From assembly GCF_024749285.1 (NCBI RefSeq), contig NZ_CP087196.1, positions 4,154,001 to 4,218,000 of the forward strand: a stretch of DNA of 64,000 bases, written 5' to 3'. The position numbers were made by a program, and so were the translations under genes. Each line of letters starts with the position of its first letter. Within the stretch, counting starts at the first letter, position 1. Under the pieces are notes generated by a model. The model had not been told where the DNA came from. It saw nothing but the letters and a program-made list of their open reading frames with translations, and did no database searches. This DNA is from Pseudomonas sp. B21-015 (lineage in GTDB: Bacteria > Pseudomonadota > Gammaproteobacteria > Pseudomonadales > Pseudomonadaceae). Positions 1 through 8,932 of the stretch are shown piece after piece.

Positions 1-1133
1 GGGTATTCCTTGATGCCGACCTTGGTCATTGGCCACACGTTGTGCGTGGTGGTGGTGGTCAGCAGGTCCAGGTACGAGCCTTCCTTCAGGAACTTGGTGC
101 TGAAGGTCGCGAATGGGCCAAACAGGATGACGCGCTTGCCGTCCAGAACACGGGTGTCGAGGTGCGGAACCGACATTGGCGGTGCGCCAACGGAGGCTTT
201 GCCGTAGGCCTTGGCCAGGTGTTGCTCGGCGATAGTCGGGTTTTCGGTGACCAGGAACGAGCCGCCAACCGGGAAGCCTGCGTATTCCTGGGCTTCAGGA
301 ATGCCGGACTTCTGCAGCAGGTGCAGTGCACCGCCGCCTGCGCCGATGAACACGAACTTGGCGTCGGTTTCGGTTTTGGTGCCGTCTTTCAGGTTTTTGT
401 AGCTGACGCGCCAGCTGCCGTCTGCGTTCTTGGTGATGTCTTGCACTTCGCTAGACAGTTTCAAGTCGAACTTTGGCGTGGTTTGCAGGTGCGCGACGAA
501 CTGGCGGGTGATCTCGCCAAAGTTCATGTCGGTACCGATCGGGCTCCAGGTGGCCGCGACTTTCTGGTTCGGGTCACGCCCTTCCATCATCAGCGGAACC
601 CACTTCTTGATCACAGCCGGGTCTTCGGAGTACTGCATGCCGGCGAACAGCGGGCTCGCTTGCAGGGCTTCGTAGCGTTTCTTCAGGAACTTGATGTTGT
701 CATCGCCCCACACGAAGCTCATGTGCGGAGTGGAGTTGATGAACGAACGCGGGTTCTTCAGCACGCCTTGCTGAACTTGCCAGGCCCAGAACTGACGGGA
801 GATCTGGAAGGCTTCGTTGATTTCAACGGCTTTCGCGATCTGGACATTGCCCTTGTCGTCTTCCGGGGTGTAGTTCAACTCGGCCAAAGCGGAGTGACCG
901 GTACCGGCGTTGTTCCAGCCGTTGGAGCTTTCCTGGGCGACGCCGTCGAGGCGCTCGACCATTTCCATCGACAAGTCGGGCTCCAGCTCATTGAGCCACA
1001 CACCCAGCGTTGCACTCATGATGCCGCCGCCAATGAGCAGCACATCGACTTTCTTTGCCTCTTCCGCGTAGGCGGACGTGATCCCCATCGACAAAGCCAG
1101 CCCCAGCAGGGCCGTGTTCAGTTTCTTAAACAT
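1..1133 (-). CDS. mqo: Malate:quinone oxidoreductase (3' end outside window)
   Basis: FAD-dependent enzyme that oxidises malate to oxaloacetate and passes electrons to quinone, bypassing NAD malate dehydrogenase. The reverse strand reads from ATG at 1133 into a hydrophobic signal-like start ([17 protein letters not shown], ending near AYAEE), then the dinucleotide-binding stretch [15 protein letters not shown] at about residues 30-45 and the family segment [14 protein letters not shown]. About 377 codons are present and the frame is still open at the window edge, whereas the family is about 500 residues. The N-terminal signal suggests a periplasm-facing Mqo, as known in pseudomonads. A long open frame on the opposite strand is a shadow of this gene. 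Confidence 0.95.
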   Translation of the reverse strand, partial: MFKKLNTALLGLALSMGITSAYAEEAKKVDVLLIGGGIMSATLGVWLNELEPDLSMEMVERLDGVAQESSNGWNNAGTGHSALAELNYTPEDDKGNVQIAKAVEINEAFQISRQFWAWQVQQGVLKNPRSFINSTPHMSFVWGDDNIKFLKKRYEALQASPLFAGMQYSEDPAVIKKWVPLMMEGRDPNQKVAATWSPIGTDMNFGEITRQFVAHLQTTPKFDLKLSSEVQDITKNADGSWRVSYKNLKDGTKTETDAKFVFIGAGGGALHLLQKSGIPEAQEYAGFPVGGSFLVTENPTIAEQHLAKAYGKASVGAPPMSVPHLDTRVLDGKRVILFGPFATFSTKFLKEGSYLDLLTTTTTHNVWPMTKVGIKEY

Positions 1134-1451
1134 CTGTAGCACCTATGATAAACGCCATCCGCCTCCAATTCCCGACCATGAGTAACCCTGGTTCACGGAT
1201 ACGCAGGCAGCGTGCCGTGGGTTCCTGCATTTACAAGAGTTTGAAGGTGGGCACACAAGGCCGACGTGACTCCATCGACCTCAGTTATATGTCCCTCGTG
1301 CACTGACTTTTTATCATTATTGGCTCAGTTACTTGAGCGACATTGATTCTGTCGCACGTCTGTGGACGTACGAACCGAATAAGTCAAACCAAGTTAATGC
1401 GACAGAATATCACGCCTCGGCCAGCCTGCGAGCCCGAAAGGACTCATCAGT
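1134..1451. other. Intergenic region between mqo and GNAT gene
   Basis: 318 bases with no convincing gene. It should hold the mqo promoter. The only structure I see is a perfect 11-base inverted repeat: ATTCTGTCGCA at 1346-1356 and TGCGACAGAAT at 1398-1408. Confidence 0.6.
1346..1408. repeat. Perfect 11-bp inverted repeat, 41-nt spacer
   Basis: ATTCTGTCGCA (1346-1356) is exactly reverse-complemented at 1398-1408. The arms do not extend further on either side. The position, downstream of the GNAT-mqo boundary and upstream of mqo, allows a looped operator or an RNA hairpin; neither is proven. Confidence 0.55.
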
Positions 1452-2162
1452 CTAGACGGGACGAGCCCCGTGCACGGCGTCTTTGCTCAAACGATCCAGC
1501 ACAAACGCCTTGGCGTTGCGCGTCATCTGGTCGAGATGCCGGTCACGTTGCTTCTCTGCATCGATCATTGCCCGCTTGCCGTGTTTTTGCAGCAGATACG
1601 TATGTATCTGCCGCACCTCCACAGAACTGTAGATCGACGTGACATCCAGTAAGCCCATCAAGCCTTCAGTGCCGTGATCGCGGGTGTTCATCAGCACCTG
1701 AGTACCGCGCACACCCAGCACTTGAAAGCCCATCGATTCGAACCAGGGCACCTTGGCGACGGTGCACGTCAGTTCGGCATGCGGGTAGCGGCCGAGCATG
1801 TCTTGCAGCATCGCCCGCGCTACGCCCCGCCGACGGTGACTGGCTTGCACCGCCATGTACGCCATGCCGCACGCCTCGGGATCGTCCTTGACCGGCAGGT
1901 ACAGCGCAAAGCCGATGACCTTCTCAGGGGCTGCGTCATCGGTGGCGACGATCAATTCGACCGCAATGCCTTTGGCACCGCCGAGCGCTTCCAGGTAGAG
2001 ATGAACCTCGTAGCCCACCGCGTATTGATAGACGTTGTACAACGGGTTGCTCGGCGCGATGCCTACCATGCTGATGTCGGTCAGGTTGTCGACGACCATC
2101 TGCAGAATCTGGCTGTTGATGGGCTCCGGGCAGGGAGTGGCAAAGTGGGTGAGCTGGGGCAT
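1452..2162 (-). CDS. GNAT family N-acetyltransferase
   Basis: A 236-residue protein with the acetyl-CoA binding motif A of the GNAT fold, QASHRRRGVARAML at about residues 130-143, following the strand YMAVQ. Such enzymes transfer acetyl from acetyl-CoA to an amine; the substrate cannot be told from the sequence. The N-terminal 100 residues are less typical and may form a substrate domain. The C-terminal 60 residues are charged and helical (QIHTYLLQKHGKRAMIDAEK). It is monocistronic and on the same strand as mqo and the YceI gene. Confidence 0.85.
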   Translation of the reverse strand: MPQLTHFATPCPEPINSQILQMVVDNLTDISMVGIAPSNPLYNVYQYAVGYEVHLYLEALGGAKGIAVELIVATDDAAPEKVIGFALYLPVKDDPEACGMAYMAVQASHRRRGVARAMLQDMLGRYPHAELTCTVAKVPWFESMGFQVLGVRGTQVLMNTRDHGTEGLMGLLDVTSIYSSVEVRQIHTYLLQKHGKRAMIDAEKQRDRHLDQMTRNAKAFVLDRLSKDAVHGARPV

Positions 2163-2239
2163 TGCGTTGTTGACTCCGGGTTAAGGCTTACTGAGCATCA
2201 GCCCCGCCATTGTCACAGATCGAGCCCCTCACAGGAAAA

Positions 2240-2809
2240 TCACCGCTCTGGCGCGACGATGCGGAAGCGGATGTTGATGTCGTTGGAGACAACCGAGTCG
2301 CCCCACTCCCCTTCTCCGATCTTGAAGTCACTACGTTTAACAATGATGTCACCATCGAAGACCCCGATGGCATGTTCCGGTTTCAACAGCACCTTCACCT
2401 GCAACTCGCGAGTCAGGCCCCTGAGGTTAAGTTTGCCGGTGATCAAGTAGCGGTGGTTGCCCAAGACTTTCACCCCGGTCGATTCAAAGGTCGCCACCGG
2501 ATAGTCCGTCGTGTTGAACCAGGCAGGCTTTTGCAGCTCGGTATTGGCATCACTGCTGCCGGCGTCGATGCTGGCAAGGTCGATAGTCAGCCTGGCATGG
2601 GCCGCAGTGGGGTTCGCCGTGTCGAAATCGACCGTGGCATCGAACTTGCCAAACGTGCCGTACGCCCTGGAGCCGAACTGGCTATAGGTGAACGAGATCT
2701 TGCTGGCGGTGGTGTTCACCTGGGTGTATTCGACGGCGTGGGCGCTGGGCAAGGTGCCGACCAAGAGGATGGCGAGCAATGCGGCGAAACGCGGGAATCG
2801 AGGGGTCAT
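2240..2809 (-). CDS. YceI family periplasmic protein
   Basis: 189 residues with a cleavable signal peptide (residues 1-25, LLVGTLPSAHA then VEYTQ). The mature part has the YceI lipocalin-like pattern: SKISFTYSQFG near the start, the central VATFESTGV and ITGKLNLRGLT, and the late SDFKIGEG. Family members bind isoprenoid-like lipids in the periplasm; the physiological role here is unknown. The length is normal for the family. The downstream gap to the GNAT gene is 77 bases. Confidence 0.9.
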   Translation of the reverse strand: MTPRFPRFAALLAILLVGTLPSAHAVEYTQVNTTASKISFTYSQFGSRAYGTFGKFDATVDFDTANPTAAHARLTIDLASIDAGSSDANTELQKPAWFNTTDYPVATFESTGVKVLGNHRYLITGKLNLRGLTRELQVKVLLKPEHAIGVFDGDIIVKRSDFKIGEGEWGDSVVSNDINIRFRIVAPER

Positions 2810-2918
2810 GGGATTCTCTGGTTGAAACGACCTTCAGGGATTGAAGTACCGCACTCGTGTGGCTGCGATAGCAGGACTTAAGCAAATATTCGCTGAATAC
2901 GCTAGCTGCCGGGCGATC

Positions 2919-3052
2919 TGTAGCAGGTGGCGAAGCCTGCGTTCGGCTGCGAAGCAGTCGTGAATCCGGCTAACGCGGTCTGCCTGACGTGCCGCAGTTT
3001 CTGATTTTACGACTGCTTCGCAGCCGAACGCAGCCTTCGGCAGCTGCTACAA
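2919..3052. repeat. REP pair (BIME-like), family 1
   Basis: The left arm begins TGTAGCAGGTGGCGAAGCCT and the right arm is its near-complement ending AGCTGCTACA. They enclose about 40 bases, and the inner sequences GCTGCGAAGCAGTCGT and ACGACTGCTTCGCAGC are exact complements. A single copy of the same family occurs at 6513-6543. Confidence 0.8.
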
Positions 3053-3082
3053 GGAGTGCGTCGAGTCTGACATTAATTGGAA

Positions 3083-3102
3083 AGTCCTCGGTGTTGAGGA
3101 CT
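3083..3102 (-). terminator. Hairpin downstream of NTF2-like gene
   Basis: AGTCCTC (3083-3089) pairs with GAGGACT (3096-3102) around a 6-base loop. Read on the minus strand, the stem is followed by only a short T run, so it is a weak intrinsic terminator for the gene ending at 3144. Confidence 0.45.
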
Positions 3103-3143
3103 CTCCTGGTTTTTTCAAACGGTAGCGTCATCCACCCGAGGGA

Positions 3144-3524
3144 TCAGACACTCGGATGGGTATGGTAAATCTTGCTGACGATGGTCCACTTGCCTTCTAC
3201 CTTCAACAAGTTGAAGAAGTCGGTGAAGCGCAACCCCGAAACGTTGTCGGTATCGACCCGCGCACTGGCCGCCGTGCCGACGATGTCGATGCGTACGATG
3301 GCGGCTTTGGCTTCCGGGGACGGACGGAACACGTTGTCGATGACGTCGTAGAGATTCTGGATCGCGCCGCCGACGAGCTTGTCGCCATCGACACCAAACA
3401 TCGTGGCCTGCTCGTTGAAGGCGGGCTTCATCAACGCGCTGTCGGCCTTCGCACCACCTTCGTTGTACTGGTTAAGTACGTCGACAATTGCGTTGTATTC
3501 CTGAACGTAAGTAAGACTGCTCAT
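3144..3524 (-). CDS. NTF2-like / putative lumazine-binding protein
   Basis: 126 residues starting MSSLTYVQEYNAIVDVLNQYNEGG. The frame stays open upstream, but the ATG at 3524 has an AGGAG ribosome site (in TATCAGGAGTCATGCA), and the upstream extension is only translated REP sequence. The pattern of an N-terminal helix, a central FRPSPEAKAAIVRIDIVG and the C-terminal RFTDFFNLLKVEGKWTIVSKIY fits the small NTF2-like fold annotated as putative lumazine-binding. The substrate is unknown. A REP pair follows upstream of the start. Confidence 0.85.
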   Translation of the reverse strand: MSSLTYVQEYNAIVDVLNQYNEGGAKADSALMKPAFNEQATMFGVDGDKLVGGAIQNLYDVIDNVFRPSPEAKAAIVRIDIVGTAASARVDTDNVSGLRFTDFFNLLKVEGKWTIVSKIYHTHPSV

Positions 3525-3569
3525 TGCATGACTCCTGATAAGTAACTGACACGGGTTATTGCACGGAAC

Positions 3570-3661
3570 CTGTGGGAGCAGGCTTGCCCGCGAAGAGGGA
3601 GGGTCAGTCGGCATTAATGTCGCTTGGCACACCGCCTTCGCGGGCAAGCCCGCTCCCACAG
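3570..3661. repeat. REP pair, family 2
   Basis: CTGTGGGAGCAGGCTTGCCC at the left and its inverted partner ending CCCGCTCCCACAG at the right enclose about 45 bases. The same family recurs at 49504, 50611, 56392 and 63776. It lies between two minus-strand genes. Confidence 0.9.
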
Positions 3662-3689
3662 GGAATTGCGTTTTACTGGAGGATGGTGA

Positions 3690-4949
3690 TCAGGTTTTCT
3701 GCACCACTCGGGCAACGCCCGAAGGCTCAATGTTGACCTTTTCCCACTTGGCGATGACCAGGGGTGCAATCGCATTGCCCAGCACGTTCAGGGTGGTGGT
3801 GCCGCTGTCGATAATCCGGAAGATGCCGGCAATCAGTGCGACCCCTTCCAATGGAAGACCGGCCGATGCCAGGGTGGCGGACAGGATGATGATGGCGAAT
3901 CCGGGGACGCCGGCAGCCCCTTTGGACGTCAGCACCATCGTCACCACCAGCAGTATCTGCTGGGACAGCGACAGGTCGATCCCATAGAGTTGCGCGACAA
4001 AAATCGTCGCCACGCCGAGGAAGATCGACGCGCCATCCAGATTGAACGCATACCCCACCGGCACCACGAAACTGACGATCCGACGCGGCACGCCATAGTG
4101 TTCCAGCTTGCTCATCAGCTGCGGCATGACCGACGCCGAGGCGGCGCTGGAGAACGCCAGAATCAGCTCATTACGGAAGTACTTGATCAGTTTGAAAATA
4201 TTCTCGCCAATCAGGTAGCAAATACCGCCCAGCACCACCAGCGCAAAGACAATCAGTGCCAGGTAAACCACACCGATCAACTTGAGCAAAGGCAATAGAG
4301 AGGCAAAACCGAATGTCGCCACGGTAGCGCCGATCATGCCAAATACCCCAATCGGCGCATAAGCCATGACAATACTGACGACCTTGAACATGGCATCAGA
4401 GATGCCTTGAACCACCGCCACCACCGGTGCGCTTTTTTCTTTGGGGAGCGAGTTCAATGCCAGGCCAAACAGCACGGCGAAGAACAGTACCGAGAGCAAC
4501 TTCGCTTCCGACATCGCGACAAAAACGTTATCGGGAACGATGTTCTGCAGGATGACGAGTGCGCCCTTCGAAGGCTCCATGTTGACCGAAGCGGTGCTGT
4601 GGGAAATGCCCGAAATATCAGTGCCTGTGCCGGGCTCGAACATATTGGCGAAACACAGTCCCATCACGATGGCCAGGCCGGTAATCGCGAAGAAATACCC
4701 CAGCGACTTGACGCCCATGCGCCCAAAAGACTTGTTATCACCGCCGCCGGCAATCCCCAGGATCATGCAACAGAACACAATGGGAACAACGACCATCTTC
4801 ATCATCTTGATGAAGATATCGCCAAGGGGTTTGAGGATTTCAGAACTGATCCAGCCTTGATATTGCGGGTGTGTATTGAAGTACCAACCGACGAGCACGC
4901 CAAGCAACAGCCCGGCAACTATTTGCCAAACCAAAGGGATACGTTTCAT
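3690..4949 (-). CDS. Dicarboxylate/amino acid:cation symporter (DAACS family)
   Basis: 419-residue integral membrane carrier, probably taking up glutamate/aspartate or C4-dicarboxylates with H+ or Na+. Visible hallmarks are the N-terminal helices, the loop FIKMMKMVVVPIVFC, the serine-rich hairpin AFSSAASASVMPQ at about residue 265, the unwound TM7 motif YAFNLDGASIF, and the second hairpin TSKGAAGVPG followed by DSGTTTLNVLGN. The start at 4949 has an AAGG site. The length is complete for the family. The mixed motif details (NLDGAS rather than NMDGT or NLDGTS) leave the substrate open. Confidence 0.93.
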   Translation of the reverse strand: MKRIPLVWQIVAGLLLGVLVGWYFNTHPQYQGWISSEILKPLGDIFIKMMKMVVVPIVFCCMILGIAGGGDNKSFGRMGVKSLGYFFAITGLAIVMGLCFANMFEPGTGTDISGISHSTASVNMEPSKGALVILQNIVPDNVFVAMSEAKLLSVLFFAVLFGLALNSLPKEKSAPVVAVVQGISDAMFKVVSIVMAYAPIGVFGMIGATVATFGFASLLPLLKLIGVVYLALIVFALVVLGGICYLIGENIFKLIKYFRNELILAFSSAASASVMPQLMSKLEHYGVPRRIVSFVVPVGYAFNLDGASIFLGVATIFVAQLYGIDLSLSQQILLVVTMVLTSKGAAGVPGFAIIILSATLASAGLPLEGVALIAGIFRIIDSGTTTLNVLGNAIAPLVIAKWEKVNIEPSGVARVVQKT

Positions 4950-5062
4950 GTCTAGCCTTTTTGTTGGAATGAAAGGACTGCGTTACAGGGCAGTTGCTAG
5001 AGTCATGAGCTTCCAGCTCATTTGAAATCGAATGGCACAACAACGTTGTGCCGTTACTTTTA

Positions 5063-5488
5063 TTACTTGGCGAAGAGCTGGCTCATATCCTTGAACGCCT
5101 TGAATTCAAGTGCGTTGCCACACGGATCGAACAGAAACATGGTGGCTTGTTCGCCGACCTGCCCCTTGAATCGAATGTAGGGTTCAATCACAAACTCGGT
5201 GCCGAAGGACTTCAGGCGCTCGGCCAGGGCTTCCCACTGCTGCCACTCCAGGATGATGCCGAAGTGCGGAACGGGGACGTCGTGCCCGTCTACCGGATTG
5301 CTATGGACGCTCTCCTGAGAAGCGGTTTTGGGGTGTTCATGGATAACCAGTTGGTGACCGTAGAAATCAAAGTCGACCCATTGCGTGCTGGAGCGCCCCT
5401 CTTGCAGCCCGAACACTTCACCGTAAAAGGTGCGTGCCGCCGCGAGGTCATAAACAGGGATCGCCAGGTGAAAAGGAGAAAGGCTCAT
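5063..5488 (-). CDS. VOC superfamily (glyoxalase/dioxygenase-like) protein
   Basis: 141 residues starting [21 protein letters not shown]. The ATG at 5488 is preceded by GGAG; a TTG five codons upstream is less likely. The pattern of N-terminal [15 protein letters not shown] in the middle, PHFGIIL and C-terminal [15 protein letters not shown] is that of a single-chain VOC protein with His/His/Glu metal ligands. The reaction is unknown. It is divergent from a LysR gene with 119 bases between starts, so the LysR protein probably controls it. Confidence 0.88.
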   Translation of the reverse strand: MSLSPFHLAIPVYDLAAARTFYGEVFGLQEGRSSTQWVDFDFYGHQLVIHEHPKTASQESVHSNPVDGHDVPVPHFGIILEWQQWEALAERLKSFGTEFVIEPYIRFKGQVGEQATMFLFDPCGNALEFKAFKDMSQLFAK

Positions 5489-5607
5489 CGGAACTCCAAT
5501 CAAGGTGTTTTATCGGTTTTGTTTTTGATTACGGAGCCAATCGTAGAGCCGCAGACCAAGCAAAAAAATCAATATATATTTCTTAGAAACACAATTAATA
5601 TTTGTGA

Positions 5608-6483
5608 ATGATCAAAGAACTGAAAACACTCATCGCCGTTGCGCGGGAAGGCACCTTTGCCGCTGCCGGCAACAGGATCGGGCTGACCCAAGCTGCGGTG
5701 AGCGCCCAGATGCAACGTCTGGAGGCCGAGCTGGGTTTCCAGATTTTCGACCGCAAAGGCCGCTCGGCTCACTTGAACAGGATGGGGCATCAGATACTTC
5801 TGCAGGCGCAGGAGCTGCTTCGCCTTTATGACAATCTGGGGTCCACCACGGTTGGGCTGCCAGCCAGCGTTCTGGTGAACATCGGCGCCATCGCTTCCGT
5901 GCAGCGCTCGTACTTACCAGATGCGCTCGCCAAATTTCACCAACAATGTCCGCAATGTCGAACCCGTGTGATCCCGGGTCTGTCGATGGAGTTGGTCAAC
6001 CTGGTGGATGCCGGCGAGATCGACATGGCAGTGATCATTCGCCCGCCCTTCTCGCTGCAAAGCGATCTGCGCTGGACGACTCTGGCCCTTGAGCCCTACC
6101 GGCTGATCGTTCCGCGCGACGTGCCCGGAGAAGACTGGTCAGCACTGCTTTCCAGCCAACCCTTCATTCGCTATGACCGATCATCATTCGGCGGCAGGCA
6201 GGTCGATCGTTTCTTGCGGCAGATGCATTTCACCTTGCGTGAAGTGTGCGAGCTGGATGAACTGGAGGCCATTATCAAGCTGGTCGAAAATGGCGTCGGT
6301 GTAGCGCTGGTGCCGCAGACGGCGACCCATCAGGACTGGCCCGCCGGGGTGCGCGCGTTGGATCTGGGGCAACACACCTTCCATCGTGATATCGGCCTCG
6401 TCCATCGGGCTCGGCAAAGTTTTACCGAACCAGTACGGGTATTGGCCCAACTGATCGTTGAGCAGGTTCAGAGCGGCACTTGA
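5608..6483 (+). CDS. LysR family transcriptional regulator
   Basis: 291 residues. The winged helix-turn-helix is at the N-terminus (AREGTFAAAGNRIGLTQAAVSAQMQRLEAELGF, broken here only by reading, residues 12-44), followed by the usual linker and an inducer-binding domain from about residue 88. Length and architecture are normal. It is divergently transcribed from the VOC gene, and the AT-rich 119-base spacer is the likely operator region. The inducer cannot be deduced. Confidence 0.93.
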   Translation: MIKELKTLIAVAREGTFAAAGNRIGLTQAAVSAQMQRLEAELGFQIFDRKGRSAHLNRMGHQILLQAQELLRLYDNLGSTTVGLPASVLVNIGAIASVQRSYLPDALAKFHQQCPQCRTRVIPGLSMELVNLVDAGEIDMAVIIRPPFSLQSDLRWTTLALEPYRLIVPRDVPGEDWSALLSSQPFIRYDRSSFGGRQVDRFLRQMHFTLREVCELDELEAIIKLVENGVGVALVPQTATHQDWPAGVRALDLGQHTFHRDIGLVHRARQSFTEPVRVLAQLIVEQVQSGT

Positions 6484-6512
6484 GTCAAATCTGCACAGCC
6501 ACGACAGACACT

Positions 6513-6543
6513 CTGTAGCAGCTGGCGAAGCCTGCGTTCGGCT
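6513..6543. repeat. Single REP element, family 1
   Basis: TGTAGCAGCTGGCGAAGCCT and the following TGCGTTCGGCT match the left arm of the pair at 2919. No inverted partner is present. It sits between the convergent ends of the LysR and MocR genes. Confidence 0.7.
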
Positions 6544-6545
6544 TA

Positions 6546-7877
6546 TTACGAATAAGCCCCAACCATCCACTTCACTTTTTCCAGCGCCTCGCGCAGTGCG
6601 CCCATCTCCACCGAGCCCAGCGCCAGACGAAACGCATGCGGGACGTTGGCCGAAGTGGCAAACGGTTCGGCGGTGGAAACCGATACGTTTTCCCGCCGCA
6701 ACGCCGTGGCGATCTGGTCGGCCCGTGCGTCTTCCGACAAGGGCAGCCAAAGAAAATACGACGAAGGATGGCGAATGCACCGCAGCCCCGCCAGTACCTC
6801 GCCGGCCACGGTTTGCCTGGCCTGCGCGTCCCGGCGTTTTTCCGCTTCCAGTTGCATGACGGTGCCGTCGTCGAGCCATGCGGTGGCGATGGCCGTCATC
6901 ACGCCCGGAGTATTCCAGGTAGTCGCTCTGATGGTGCGCTCCAGCGCGGGCACTTTCTCGCTGGGGGCGACGACGAAGCCTACGCGCAGTCCGGTGGCCA
7001 CACTCTTGGAGAGCCCTGACACGTAAACCGTCCTCTCGGGGGCGAGTACCGCCAGCGGTGCGGGGGGATTCTCCGCGAGGAAAGCGTAAGCGGCGTCTTC
7101 AATGATCAGCAACTCATGCCGACGCGCAATCGTCACCAGGTGTTCCCGTTGATCGGCACTCATCACCCATCCCAGCGGATTGTGCAGGGTCGGCATCGTG
7201 TACACGGCCCGCACGCGTCGATGCCGGCACAGGCTTTCCAGCGCCTCCAGATCAGGCCCGTGATCGAGCACGGGAATGGGCACGATTTCAAGGTGCAGTG
7301 CCTCGGCCAACACCTTGAACCCTGAATAGGTCAACGCGTCCGCGGCAATCACGTCACCGGGTTGCAACAGCGCCATCATCGTCACGGCCAGCCCCTGTTG
7401 GGCACCGTTGACGATCAGCACTTGCTCGGTCTCAACCGTCAGGCCGCGAACGCGCAGATGGCGCGCCACACAAGCGCGTTCATGCTGGCGCCCGGCGTGT
7501 GGCTGGTAGCGCAGCAGTGATTCCAGATCACCGGCCGATGCGAGCTGGCGCAGGGCATTGCGCAACAGTTCTGACTGCCCGGGAAGCGCCGGGTAATTGA
7601 AGTTCAGGTCTGTCATGCCAGCGGCAACGACATGCTGGTCGATACCCTGGTCTGGCGACCACGACGTTTCCCTGACGAATGTTCCTCGCCCCATCTCCCC
7701 GCTGACCAGGCCCATGGCTTCGAGCTCCGCATAGACACGGGTGGCGGTCACCAGGGCCAGCCCGTGCGTTGTCGCCAACTGGCGGTGCGTCGGCAAGCGC
7801 GTGCCCGGCAACAGGCGTCCTGAACGGATATCCGTAGCAAACGCATCCACCAGTGATTTGTAGCGTGAACGAGGCAT
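6546..7877 (-). CDS. MocR-type regulator: GntR HTH fused to aminotransferase-like domain
   Basis: 443 residues. The N-terminal GntR winged helix covers about residues 5-70 (DIRSGRLLPGTRLPTHRQLA, then AELEAMGLV and GRGTFV). The rest is a class I aminotransferase-like domain with the PLP signature SGLSKSVATGLRVGF, whose Lys is the Schiff-base residue, and the Asp-containing IIEDAAYAF. MocR proteins bind PLP and control neighbouring genes. The frame is open far upstream, but homologous sequence starts at ATG 7877 (MPRSRYKSLVDAF); no strong ribosome site is visible. It is divergent from an EamA transporter, the probable target. Confidence 0.92.
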   Translation of the reverse strand: MPRSRYKSLVDAFATDIRSGRLLPGTRLPTHRQLATTHGLALVTATRVYAELEAMGLVSGEMGRGTFVRETSWSPDQGIDQHVVAAGMTDLNFNYPALPGQSELLRNALRQLASAGDLESLLRYQPHAGRQHERACVARHLRVRGLTVETEQVLIVNGAQQGLAVTMMALLQPGDVIAADALTYSGFKVLAEALHLEIVPIPVLDHGPDLEALESLCRHRRVRAVYTMPTLHNPLGWVMSADQREHLVTIARRHELLIIEDAAYAFLAENPPAPLAVLAPERTVYVSGLSKSVATGLRVGFVVAPSEKVPALERTIRATTWNTPGVMTAIATAWLDDGTVMQLEAEKRRDAQARQTVAGEVLAGLRCIRHPSSYFLWLPLSEDARADQIATALRRENVSVSTAEPFATSANVPHAFRLALGSVEMGALREALEKVKWMVGAYS

Positions 7878-7965
7878 GTGCAGGTGTATCCATGACAATA
7901 TTTTGATTGTATCGAGTTTCGTCCATACGATGCCTCCCATGCAAGTTGCATAAAGGGGACTCTCA

Positions 7966-8862
7966 ATGGAACGCGCATCGAACCTGCAACACCACACCAC
8001 GGAAAAGACTGCGAGCGGATGGCTCAACGGCTTCATCGGCGTGCTCATCTTCAGCGGCTCGCTGCCTGCGACACGGCTGGCCGTTCTGGAATTCGACCCG
8101 GTCTTTCTGACGGTTGCCCGGGCCAGTATCGCTGCCATTCTGGCGCTGTGCATGCTGCTGCTCTTCAACGAAAAACGGCCTGCCAAGCGCCAGCTTGCGT
8201 CCCTGGCAATCGTGGCCCTGGGCGTTGTATTCGGCTTTCCGCTGCTGACGGCACTGGCGCTGCAATATGTGACGTCTGCGCACTCCATCGTCTTCGTTGG
8301 CCTGTTGCCACTCGCCACCGCAGCGTTCGGTGTCTGGCGCGGTGGCGAGCGTCCCCGGCCGGTGTTCTGGTTCTTCTCGGTGCTGGGAAGCCTGCTGGTG
8401 GTGGGGTTTGCCGTCTCCCAGGGCCTGACCGCTTCTCCAGCGGGGGACATTCTCATGTTGCTGGCGATCCTGGCGTGCGGGTTGGGCTATGCCGAAGGTG
8501 CGAAGCTTTCCAAGACTCTGGGAGGCTGGCAGGTGATTTCCTGGGCGCTGGTGCTGTCGCTGCCCGTCATGGCGCCGTTGACCTGGTTGCTGGCCCCGCC
8601 TTCGCTCTCGGCAATTACCCCGCCTGCGTGGTTGAGCCTGGCTTACGTGTCGCTGTTCAGCATGTTGATTGGCTTTGTGTTCTGGTACCGCGGGCTGGCG
8701 CAGGGCGGGATTGCCGCCGTCGGCCAGCTTCAGTTGCTGCAGCCGTTTTTTGGCCTGGCACTGGCGGCCACGTTGCTGCATGAGCAGGTCAGCGTTGCCA
8801 TGCTGGGGGTGACCGTGGTGGTGATTCTTTGCGTGGCCGGGGCACGAAAGTTCTCGAAATAG
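7966..8862 (+). CDS. DMT superfamily exporter (EamA family)
   Basis: 298 residues with about ten hydrophobic segments forming two EamA repeats. Typical points are the early GFIGVLIFSGSLPATRLAV, the end of repeat one with TSAHSIVFVGLLPLATA, and repeat two ending GGIAAVGQLQLLQPF and LLHEQVS. Such proteins export amino acids or other metabolites; the substrate is unknown. It is divergent from the MocR gene with an 88-base spacer. A clear terminator follows at 8891. Confidence 0.93.
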   Translation: MERASNLQHHTTEKTASGWLNGFIGVLIFSGSLPATRLAVLEFDPVFLTVARASIAAILALCMLLLFNEKRPAKRQLASLAIVALGVVFGFPLLTALALQYVTSAHSIVFVGLLPLATAAFGVWRGGERPRPVFWFFSVLGSLLVVGFAVSQGLTASPAGDILMLLAILACGLGYAEGAKLSKTLGGWQVISWALVLSLPVMAPLTWLLAPPSLSAITPPAWLSLAYVSLFSMLIGFVFWYRGLAQGGIAAVGQLQLLQPFFGLALAATLLHEQVSVAMLGVTVVVILCVAGARKFSK

Positions 8863-8890
8863 ACGGCTCGCGTGGCGAAACAAATCGGCC

Positions 8891-8915
8891 AGGGGCTTTT
8901 TTTAGAGCCCCTTTT
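8891..8915 (+). terminator. Intrinsic terminator after EamA gene
   Basis: AGGGGCT (8891-8897) pairs with AGCCCCT (8906-8912), then TTTT. The loop itself is T-rich, so the opposite strand also carries an A/T tract and the hairpin may serve the convergent MBL-fold gene too. Confidence 0.85.
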
Positions 8916-8932
8916 CTATAGTGGCCAGAGCA

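Larger units (their letters stand above)
2810..3143. other. Gene-free stretch with paired REP elements and a hairpin
   Basis: 334 bases without a gene. It holds a head-to-head REP pair (2919-3052) and a terminator-like hairpin (3083-3102). Confidence 0.7.

Noticed and set aside
42-1139. Long plus-strand open frame over mqo
   Set aside because: It lies antisense to a clear malate:quinone oxidoreductase, and its protein (Arg/Gly/Val/His-rich) has no recognisable fold.
7878-8456. Long upstream extension of the MocR frame
   Set aside because: It runs antisense through the EamA gene; GntR homology starts at the Met at 7877.
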